In this document: piece by piece, positions 1 through 5,076 of the stretch
Layout: every line of letters starts with the position of its first letter
Position numbering within the stretch: the stretch's first letter is position 1
NCBI GenBank assembly: GCA_021814355.1
Contig: JAKAIJ010000138.1
Coordinates: 1-6,889 of the forward strand
Reading direction: 5' to 3'
From: Acidobacteriota bacterium
GTDB taxonomy: Bacteria; Acidobacteriota; UBA4820; DSQY01
Length of the DNA stretch: 6,889 nucleotides
The notes under the pieces: model-generated
Databases searched by the model: none
Seen by the model: only the letters and a program-made list of their open reading frames with translations
Told to the model about the DNA's origin: nothing
Position numbers and translations under genes: made by a program

Positions 1-472
1 GGAAAAAGCGCAGGGTGCGCCCCTCCCACCAGGGGAGCGAGAGCTCCCGCAGGAGCGGCGTGGCGGTCTCGGTGACCCCGTCGGGATGGGCCACCACGAT
101 GCGCAAGAGGGGCCGGTCGCCCCCCGTCGCGGTGCGGAAGGCGAGGGCCGAGCCGTCGGGGGCCCAGCGCGCCTTGAACCCCGCGCCGGGCGCCTCGCTC
201 AGGGTGCGTACCTGGGAGGTGGCCAGGTCCAGGAGCCACAACCCCCTGAAATCGGGCGCCGTGAAGGCGAGGAAGCGGCCGTCGGGCGACGGCAGCGGCG
301 CGACGGCCTCCCTGACCTCGGGGGGAAGGAGGATGGGACGGATCTCCCGCAGGCGCCCCGGGCAGGGGGCGGAGCCCGGTGGGGGCAGGGGGCGAGGCGG
401 AGGCGACGGCTCCCGGGCCCAGAGACCCAGGGCCAGCCCCGCCGCGAAGAATCCCGCCATCCAACGCCGCAT
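1..472 (-). CDS. Exported TolB/PD40-type beta-propeller protein, N-terminal part (cut by left edge)
   Basis: The minus strand is open from an ATG at 472 to the window edge, giving the first 157 residues; the stop lies outside. Residues 1-19 look like a Sec signal peptide (two Arg, then a hydrophobic stretch FFAAGLALGLWA), with no lipobox Cys. A Pro-rich linker follows (about 22-39). Two WD40-like/PD40 blade motifs are visible: SPDGRFLAFT (62-71), followed by the strand GLWLLDLATSQVRTL, and APDGSALAFRT (104-114). This pattern is known from TolB and from the propellers of S9 (DPP-IV-like) peptidases, so the missing C-terminus could carry a peptidase domain or only more blades. A GGGGG tract at 477-481 lies 4 nt before the start; Met5 (ATG at 460) is the alternative. 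The gene is divergent from the pcm gene. Reading frame, signal and blades are seen; binding partner and substrate are unknown. Confidence 0.8.
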   Translation of the reverse strand, partial: MRRWMAGFFAAGLALGLWAREPSPPPRPLPPPGSAPCPGRLREIRPILLPPEVREAVAPLPSPDGRFLAFTAPDFRGLWLLDLATSQVRTLSEAPGAGFKARWAPDGSALAFRTATGGDRPLLRIVVAHPDGVTETATPLLRELSLPWWEGRTLRFF

Positions 473-491
473 CCAGCCCCCGCTCTCTATA

Positions 492-520
492 AGTATTCTC
501 CGGCGGACCGCCCCGCGCAA
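492..520 (-). promoter_or_regulatory. Candidate sigma-70-type promoter for the beta-propeller gene
   Basis: On the minus strand, TTGCGC (515-520, 3 of 6 to TTGACA) is followed after exactly 17 nt by AATACT (492-497, 4 of 6 to TATAAT), inside an AT-rich island that stands out in this GC-rich sequence. The start codon at 472 would give a short leader of about 13 nt. The -35 context GGGTTGCGC is identical to that of the promoter at 4246-4274, which raises the likelihood. Not proven. Confidence 0.4.
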
Positions 521-585
521 CCCTTTTAGGGCCTATCCGGAAATAGGGCGCGGCCGCGCGCGCGGAGCCTCCCTTTCACGGAAAG
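521..585. promoter_or_regulatory. Cluster of three small dyads in the divergent intergenic region
   Basis: Three short inverted repeats lie between the divergent genes: CCCT-TTT-AGGG (521-531), CCTAT-N6-ATAGG (532-547) and CTTTC-ACG-GAAAG (573-585). The first two sit directly upstream of the candidate -35 of the minus-strand gene, where activators often bind. The third overlaps the candidate -35 of pcm (575-580), where a repressor could act. The dyads are seen directly. Their role as operators is inferred, and 4-5 bp arms can arise by chance. Confidence 0.25.
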
Positions 586-603
586 CGCGGAGGGGCGTAT
601 GCT
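575..603 (+). promoter_or_regulatory. Weak candidate promoter for pcm
   Basis: TTCACG (575-580, 4 of 6 to TTGACA) is separated by 17 nt from TATGCT (598-603, 4 of 6 to TATAAT). Transcription would begin near 610, immediately before or within the Shine-Dalgarno GGGAG (610-614), which is a very short leader. That makes the call weak, and an upstream promoter is possible. Confidence 0.25.
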
Positions 604-620
604 CGGTTCGGGAGCGCCCC

Positions 621-1415
621 ATGTCCCCCCGTGATCTTGCCCGATGGTCCGTCCCCGCCCCGTGGGCGCTCGGCCTGCTGGCCGCGCTGGCGGCCTGCGA
701 GACCGAGCGGCCTCCCGCCGGAAAGCCTGCGGCCGGGCCGGTTCCAGCCACCGCGCCCGCGCCCGTGGACCCGGAGGCGGGTTTCACCCGGGACCGCGCC
801 CGGATGGTCGAAACCCAGCTTCGGGGACGGGACATCACGGACCCAGCCGTGTTGGAGGCGATGGGGAAAGTGCCGCGCCACCGCTTCGTCCCCCCCGCCT
901 ACCGCGGGGCCGCCTACGCCGACCAGGCGCTGCCCATCGGGATGGACCAGACCATCTCCCAGCCCTACATCGTCGCCCTCATGACCCAGTTGGCGCGGCC
1001 GGCTTCCGGGTCGCGGGTCCTGGAGGTGGGCACGGGGTCGGGCTACCAGGCCGCCGTCCTCGCCGAGATGGGGGCGGAGGTCTACTCGGTGGAGATTCTC
1101 TGTCCGCTGGCCGACGCCGCTCGTGTTCGCCTCGGCGACCTGGGTTTCGGCCGGGTCTCGGTGCTCTGCGGCGACGGCTACCGCGGCTGGTCCGACCACG
1201 CCCCCTTCGACGCCATCCTCGTCACGGCCGCGCCGCCGCGCATCCCCGAGCCGCTGCTCCACCAGCTCGCCCCGGGAGGCCGCCTCGTCGTCCCCGTGGG
1301 CGCGGCGTGGCAGGAGCTGCTCCTGATCGAGAGGCGCCTCGACGGCTCCTTCGACCGCCGGAGCGTTTTGCCCGTCCTCTTCGTCCCCATGACCGGGGAG
1401 GCGCAGGGGCGGTAG
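621..1415 (+). CDS. pcm: Protein-L-isoaspartate O-methyltransferase, predicted lipoprotein form
   Basis: This 264-aa enzyme is of the family that methylates L-isoaspartyl residues in aged proteins using S-adenosylmethionine, starting their repair. Family motifs are clear: MVETQL and VPRHRFV (62-90), PIGMDQTISQPYIVA (105-119, with the active-site-region Ser113), the SAM-binding loop VLEVGTGSGYQAAVLA (133-148), acidic E158 after strand 2, GDGYRGW (184-190), APFDAILVTAAP (194-205) and a C-terminal FVPMTGE. The start ATG at 621 is chosen because GGGAG (610-614) precedes it by 6 nt; the frame stays open further upstream without family similarity. Residues 1-26 form a signal peptide ending in a lipobox (LAAC, Cys26), followed by a Pro/Ala-rich tether to about residue 53. 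Typical cytosolic Pcm is about 210 aa and lacks this. Ser113 is preceded by M-D-Q-T-I where G-Q-T-I is usual. A cytosolic form from Met62 (ATG 804) is possible, but I see no ribosome site there. Confidence 0.93.
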   Translation: MSPRDLARWSVPAPWALGLLAALAACETERPPAGKPAAGPVPATAPAPVDPEAGFTRDRARMVETQLRGRDITDPAVLEAMGKVPRHRFVPPAYRGAAYADQALPIGMDQTISQPYIVALMTQLARPASGSRVLEVGTGSGYQAAVLAEMGAEVYSVEILCPLADAARVRLGDLGFGRVSVLCGDGYRGWSDHAPFDAILVTAAPPRIPEPLLHQLAPGGRLVVPVGAAWQELLLIERRLDGSFDRRSVLPVLFVPMTGEAQGR

Positions 1416-1416
1416 G

Positions 1417-1445
1417 CGCCCGGACGGAAGAATCCGCGGAGGGCG
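1417..1445 (+). terminator. Possible hairpin terminator just after pcm
   Basis: Two nucleotides after the pcm stop, CGCCC (1417-1421) pairs with GGGCG (1441-1445), and inside this CGGA (1425-1428) pairs with TCCG (1433-1436) around an AGAA tetraloop. The internal loop is 3 by 4 nt. No T tract follows, so an intrinsic terminator is doubtful; it could instead stabilise the 3' end. Confidence 0.25.
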
Positions 1446-1520
1446 GAACCCGTGCGCCTTCCGGTCCCCCGCGGCGCCTTCCTCGGCGAAAGCTCCGCCG
1501 TTTCTCGCCCCGCGCTTTCG

Positions 1521-1536
1521 TGGCACAATTATGGCG
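1521..1536 (+). promoter_or_regulatory. Sigma-54-like -24/-12 element upstream of pepF
   Basis: TGGCACA-ATTA-TGGCG keeps the spacing and the key GG and GC doublets of the sigma-54 consensus (TGGCACG-N4-TTGCA), 39 nt before the pepF start. The same AT-rich spot could instead hold a sigma-70 -10 (CACAAT, 1524-1529) with a poor -35 (TTTCTC, 1501-1506). No enhancer-binding regulator gene is in the window. Confidence 0.25.
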
Positions 1537-1574
1537 CGGGGCGTTACGGCGCGGCTGGCGCGGGGGAGGGAGCG

Positions 1575-3497
1575 ATGGGCAACTGGATCTGGGCGGGACT
1601 GGCGTTTTTCGCGCTGGCGACCACGACGCTCCCGGCGGGTGCGTTGGAGCGCGGGGAGCGCGACCCCAAGTACACCTGGGACCTCGGCGACCTCTTCCCC
1701 TCGCGGGAGGCGTGGAGGGCGCGCAAGGCCGAGGTGCAAGGTCGGTTCAAGGATCTCGAAGCGGCGAGGGGCCACCTGGGCGACTCCCCCGAGGCGCTCT
1801 ACCGCGGCCTCGAGACCTACATGGAACTCAAGAAGGAGACCGTCCGGCTTTTCGTCTACGCCATGCAGCTCAGCGACGAGGACACCCGCGTGGCCGAGAA
1901 CGCCGCGCTGAAGCAGGAGGCCGAGCAACTCATGAACGCCCTCCACGCCGCGGGCGCCTTCCTGGACCCGGAGGTGCTCTCGCTCGGGAAGGAGCGGGTG
2001 GCCGCAGCCCTCGCGGCGGAGCCCCGGCTCAAGGACTACCGGCCCTTCCTCGAGGACATCCTGCGACGCGCGGCCCACACCCGGAGCCCTGAGGTGGAAC
2101 AGGTGCTGGCCCGGGCGGGCGACGTCCTCTCCAACCCCGACACGGTCTACTCCCTCTATTCGGGGGCCGAGCTGCCCTACCCCGAGGCGGCCCTCTCCGA
2201 CGGAACCAAAGTGACCCTCGACCCCTCCGCGTTCGCCAAGTACCGCGCCTCTTCGGACCGCGCCGACCGCCTACTGGTCTTTCGAAAATTCTTCCAGGCC
2301 CACGACGCCGTAAAGGGGACGCTGGGGGCCCTGCTCTACGGGCAGGTGATGGCCCACAAGTACGTGGCGGACGCCCGGGGCTACGGGAGCTGCGTGGAGG
2401 CCGCCCTGGACGAGAACGCCATTCCGGTGGCGGTCTACGAGAGGCTCCTGAAGGACGTCCGCGCCAACCTGCCGACCCTCCACCGCTACCTGCGGCTGCG
2501 ACAGAGGATGATGGGGCTGGAGCAGCTGCGCTACGAGGACCTCTACGCCCCGACGGTGAGGAGCGTCGAGATGAACTTCACCCCCGAGGAGGCCATGGCG
2601 CTCACCCTGGCGGCCTTCGCCCCGCTCGGAACGGACTACGTGGGGACCCTGAAGCACGGCTACGAAAGCCGCTGGGTGGACTGGTTCCCCTCCCCCGGGA
2701 AGCGGTCTGGCGCCTACAGCGAGGGCGCCGCCTACGACGTCCACCCCTATCAGCTCCTCAACTTCAACGGACGTTACGCGGACGTCTCCACCCTGGCTCA
2801 CGAGTCGGGTCACTCCATGCACTACTACCTCTCCAACCGGAGCCAGCCCTACGCCACGAGCGAGCACGCCACGTTCGTGGCCGAGGTGGCCTCCACCTTC
2901 AACGAGAGCCTGCTCTTCCGGTACATGCTGGCCCACGCGAAGGACGACGACACGCGCCTCTTCCTGCTCAACGCCCGGGTGGACGCCTTCCGCCAGACCC
3001 TGTTCCGCCAGACCCTGTTCGCCGAGTTCGAGCTGGCGGTGCACCGCATGGCGGAGCGCGGCGAACCCATCACCGGCGAGTCCCTCTCCAAGCTCTACCT
3101 CGGTCTCGTGCGGACCTATTACGGCCACGACGATGGGGTCTGCCAAGTGGACGACTACTGCGGCGCCGAGTGGGGTTACATCCACCACTTCTGGGCCTAC
3201 AACTTCTACGTCTACCAGTACGCCACCTCCCTGACCGCCTCCGCCGCGCTCTCCAAGGCGGTCCGCGAGGAGGAGGCTCGCGTGCGGGGCCGGGGCTCGC
3301 GCTCGCCGAGGGCCGCCTCCGCCCGGGCCCGTGACGCCTACCTGAAGCTGCTCTCGTCGGGCTGCTCCAAGTACCCCATCGCCCTCCTCCAGGACGCCGG
3401 CGTGGACATGACCACCAGCGCACCCTTCGACGCCGCCATGGCCGAGATGAACGAGATCATGGACCAGATGGAAGAGATCCTTGCCCGCCGACGCTGA
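1575..3497 (+). CDS. pepF: Secreted oligoendopeptidase F, zinc metallopeptidase family M3B
   Basis: This 640-aa zinc peptidase belongs to a family that cuts short peptides. The catalytic motif HESGH is at 409-413, with Glu437 in FVAEVASTFNE as the expected third zinc ligand, 28 residues after the first His. The PepF N-terminal domain begins with TWDLGDLF (about 34-41). Family motifs LFRQTLFAEFE (about 475-485), an aromatic FYVYQYATS segment and SKYPIALLQDAGVDM lie downstream. The ATG at 1575 is chosen for its ribosome site GGAGG (1565-1569, 5 nt spacing); upstream in-frame codons starting at GTG 1452 add nothing family-like. Residues 1-23 look like a Sec signal ending in AGA, though the n-region lacks Arg or Lys. 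Classical PepF is cytoplasmic and about 600 aa. Oddities are an Arg/Ser/Ala-rich segment at about 568-586 and Cys in place of the usual second Gly in SSGGS. The exonuclease gene overlaps its 3' end, so the two are probably co-transcribed. Confidence 0.93.
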   Translation: MGNWIWAGLAFFALATTTLPAGALERGERDPKYTWDLGDLFPSREAWRARKAEVQGRFKDLEAARGHLGDSPEALYRGLETYMELKKETVRLFVYAMQLSDEDTRVAENAALKQEAEQLMNALHAAGAFLDPEVLSLGKERVAAALAAEPRLKDYRPFLEDILRRAAHTRSPEVEQVLARAGDVLSNPDTVYSLYSGAELPYPEAALSDGTKVTLDPSAFAKYRASSDRADRLLVFRKFFQAHDAVKGTLGALLYGQVMAHKYVADARGYGSCVEAALDENAIPVAVYERLLKDVRANLPTLHRYLRLRQRMMGLEQLRYEDLYAPTVRSVEMNFTPEEAMALTLAAFAPLGTDYVGTLKHGYESRWVDWFPSPGKRSGAYSEGAAYDVHPYQLLNFNGRYADVSTLAHESGHSMHYYLSNRSQPYATSEHATFVAEVASTFNESLLFRYMLAHAKDDDTRLFLLNARVDAFRQTLFRQTLFAEFELAVHRMAERGEPITGESLSKLYLGLVRTYYGHDDGVCQVDDYCGAEWGYIHHFWAYNFYVYQYATSLTASAALSKAVREEEARVRGRGSRSPRAASARARDAYLKLLSSGCSKYPIALLQDAGVDMTTSAPFDAAMAEMNEIMDQMEEILARRR

Positions 3498-4212
3498 GAC
3501 CGCGGCGGGCGGCGCCGCGGGCCCGCCCCGCGAAAAGACGTCCTTCGGCCCTCCCACGGGCGCGGCCCCCCCCCAAGCCGCCACGCCGGAGTTGACGCGG
3601 GAGGAGATCGCCACGCTGCCGATGCGGGCCTACCACGGTCCGGTCCTCCTCGTGGAGTCGGCGGGGACCCTTCCGGCGGCCATCGCGTCGCTGCGGAGGG
3701 ACCCCGTCCTGGGGTTCGACATCGAGGCGCGCCCCGCCTTCCGGCGCGGGGAGAGCCACCCCCCGGCGCTGGTGCAGCTCGCGGGGGCCGACCACGTGGT
3801 CCTCGTCCGGCTGAAGGGACTCGCCCTGCCCAACGCCCTCTGGCAGCTCCTGGAGGAGGGCTCGGTGCTCAAGGTTGGGGTGGGCCTCGAGAGGGACGTG
3901 AGGGACCTCCAGGCGCTCTGTCCCTTCGTCCCCGGGGGCTTTCTGGACCTCACCGCCCTTTCCGCGCCGCTGGGCCTCCGCGCGGCGGGGCTCCGCTCCC
4001 TCGCCGCCAACCTGCTGGGGTTCCGCATCGGCAAGGGGGCCCAGACCTCCAATTGGGAGGCGCCGGCCCTCTCGCAGGGCCAGGTGAGCTACGCCGCCAC
4101 CGACGCCTGGGTGGGAAGGGAGCTCTTTCAGAAGCTCATCGCGCTCCGCGAAGAGGCGGGGCTTCCCCTCCTGCCGGCGGACCCGCCGGAGCCTGCGCGG
4201 CGGGCAAGGTAG
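3481..4212 (+). CDS. Stand-alone DEDDy-type 3'-5' exonuclease domain protein (RNase D/WRN-exo-like)
   Basis: This 243-aa protein has the DEDDy 3'-5' exonuclease fold of RNase D and WRN exonuclease, which removes nucleotides using two metal ions. Motif I is LGFDIEARPAF (Asp80 and Glu82), motif II is KVGVGLERDVRDL (Asp139) and motif III is YAATDAWVGREL (Tyr204 and Asp208). The GAQTSNWE segment (186-193) is typical of this family. All four acidic residues and the Tyr are present, so it should be active. There is no HRDC or helicase domain, so RNA versus DNA substrate cannot be told. The start is uncertain. The frame opens after a stop at 3448, and TTG 3481 is the first start codon, overlapping pepF by 17 nt and suggesting translational coupling. 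TTG 3595 has no ribosome site, and ATG 3622 would lose the conserved LTREEIATLP segment (38-47). Residues 2-37 are a low-complexity Ala/Pro/Gly leader not expected in the family. Confidence 0.88.
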   Translation: MPADAETAAGGAAGPPREKTSFGPPTGAAPPQAATPELTREEIATLPMRAYHGPVLLVESAGTLPAAIASLRRDPVLGFDIEARPAFRRGESHPPALVQLAGADHVVLVRLKGLALPNALWQLLEEGSVLKVGVGLERDVRDLQALCPFVPGGFLDLTALSAPLGLRAAGLRSLAANLLGFRIGKGAQTSNWEAPALSQGQVSYAATDAWVGRELFQKLIALREEAGLPLLPADPPEPARRAR

Positions 4213-4245
4213 CCCGGACAGGACCGCCGAGCAATGCGGAAGGGG

Positions 4246-4274
4246 TTGCGCCCGCTCCTCCAGCGCCCTATATT
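4246..4274 (+). promoter_or_regulatory. Sigma-70-type promoter for the aromatic-rich secreted protein
   Basis: TTGCGC (4246-4251) is followed after exactly 17 nt by TATATT (4269-4274, 5 of 6 to TATAAT). Transcription would start near 4281, giving a leader of about 20 nt that contains the ribosome site GGAGG (4291-4295). This is the best promoter candidate in the window, and it shares GGGTTGCGC and the 17-nt spacing with the candidate at 492-520. Confidence 0.5.
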
Positions 4275-4300
4275 TTCACCGAGACATGCAGGAGGGTTCC

Positions 4301-5017
4301 ATGAGCCGAACCCGTTGGGTGACCGTTCTTCTCGCCGGGACGCTGTTCGCCGCGGCAACCGCCCCGTACGCCGGAGACCCATCCAGAAACCCGCAGGAAC
4401 CGGCGGCTGCTCCGGCCGCCTCCGATCCGGCCAAGGGTTCTCCCGAGGCGGTGCGGGCTTCCGCCGACGCTGAGCCCGCCTCCTCGCCCCACGCCAGGTC
4501 CAGGACCTCGACCATCGAGCCGTGGGGAGATCTCCACCACTTCGATCTCCTGGAGGCCGAGTGGAGTCCCTTCGACTTCGGCTGGTTCTGGCCCTCGAGC
4601 GGCTTCAGGACCTGGCTGATCTCGGACACCCTGGGGTGGTATTACCTGCCCTGGATGAGCCCCCTCGGCTGGGGGTACGACAGCTGGTACGGCGGCTGGT
4701 ACGGCTGGCTCCCCAACGGCTGGCCCGCGGGCGGGTTCCGAATCGCCCGCGACCCTTGGGTGGTCGTGAGCGCCGTCTACCTGACGTCCGGGATGGCGCC
4801 GCCGCCCGCGGCCCCGCCCACGCCGACGGCCACGGCCGGCAAGGTGGCCCCCGCCGCGCCCTCAGCCCGACCCTCCAAGCGCGACACGGGCTCCCGTGGG
4901 GCCGTGCTCCCCGAGCGGCCGGGATTCGGACCGCGTCCCGACCCGGGCCCGCGCGCCTTCCCGGCGCCGCGTTCCATGCCCGGCTCGGGCGGAGGGTTCC
5001 CGACTCGGCGGCGGTAG
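4301..5017 (+). CDS. Secreted protein of unknown function with a Trp/Tyr/Phe/Gly-rich core
   Basis: I do not recognise this 238-aa protein. The ATG at 4301 is preferred over an in-frame ATG at 4286 because GGAGG (4291-4295) lies 5 nt before it. Residues 1-24 form a Sec signal peptide (charged SRTR, hydrophobic core, then APYAG). Residues 25-70 are Ala/Pro/Ser-rich and probably disordered. Residues 75-160 are striking, with 13 Trp, 6 Phe and 6 Tyr in 86 residues, including FDFGWFW (91-97) and the repeat-like SWYGGWYGW (128-136). Residues 165-238 are Pro/Arg/Gly-rich and basic, ending in RRR. No catalytic motif, Cys or membrane anchor is visible. Such a composition suits a surface or envelope protein binding carbohydrate, lipid or other proteins, but that is a guess. 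It has its own promoter and is followed by a strong hairpin, so it is probably monocistronic. Expression signals and codon bias support a real gene. Confidence 0.8.
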   Translation: MSRTRWVTVLLAGTLFAAATAPYAGDPSRNPQEPAAAPAASDPAKGSPEAVRASADAEPASSPHARSRTSTIEPWGDLHHFDLLEAEWSPFDFGWFWPSSGFRTWLISDTLGWYYLPWMSPLGWGYDSWYGGWYGWLPNGWPAGGFRIARDPWVVVSAVYLTSGMAPPPAAPPTPTATAGKVAPAAPSARPSKRDTGSRGAVLPERPGFGPRPDPGPRAFPAPRSMPGSGGGFPTRRR

Positions 5018-5049
5018 CCTCTCCCTCTTGCAGGGATTTTGGATCCACC

Positions 5050-5075
5050 GGGAGCCCCGCCCGCGCGGGGCTCCC
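5050..5075. terminator. Perfect 11-bp hairpin between convergent genes, probable bidirectional terminator
   Basis: GGGAGCCCCGC (5050-5060) and GCGGGGCTCCC (5065-5075) pair perfectly around a CCGC loop. The hairpin lies 32 nt after the stop of the plus-strand aromatic-rich gene and 1 nt after the stop of the minus-strand MFS gene (5077-5079). No long T tract follows in either direction, so it may be a GC-rich, weak-U or Rho-assisted terminator. Confidence 0.7.
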
Positions 5076-5076
5076 T

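Noticed and set aside
555..564. Alternating CG tract (possible Z-DNA).
   Set aside because: Short and expected by chance in such GC-rich DNA.
15..620. In-frame upstream extension of pcm on the plus strand.
   Set aside because: It lacks family similarity, is antisense to the propeller gene and lies before the well-placed ribosome site at 610-614.
2988..3020. Exact 15-bp tandem repeat (TTCCGCCAGACCCTG twice) inside pepF.
   Set aside because: It encodes FRQTL twice, but the second copy is the conserved LFRQTLFAEFE motif and the family has a similar length before it, so it is probably coincidence of sequence and not an inserted duplication.
2271..3614. Long minus-strand open frame of 447 codons opposite pepF.
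   Set aside because: Its composition is repetitive Gly/Val/His/Glu, as expected of the antisense of a GC-rich gene; the plus strand carries the zinc peptidase motifs.
4201..4216. CGGGC-N6-GCCCG hairpin at the exonuclease stop.
   Set aside because: It has a 5-bp stem, overlaps the stop codon and has no T tract; too weak to call a terminator.
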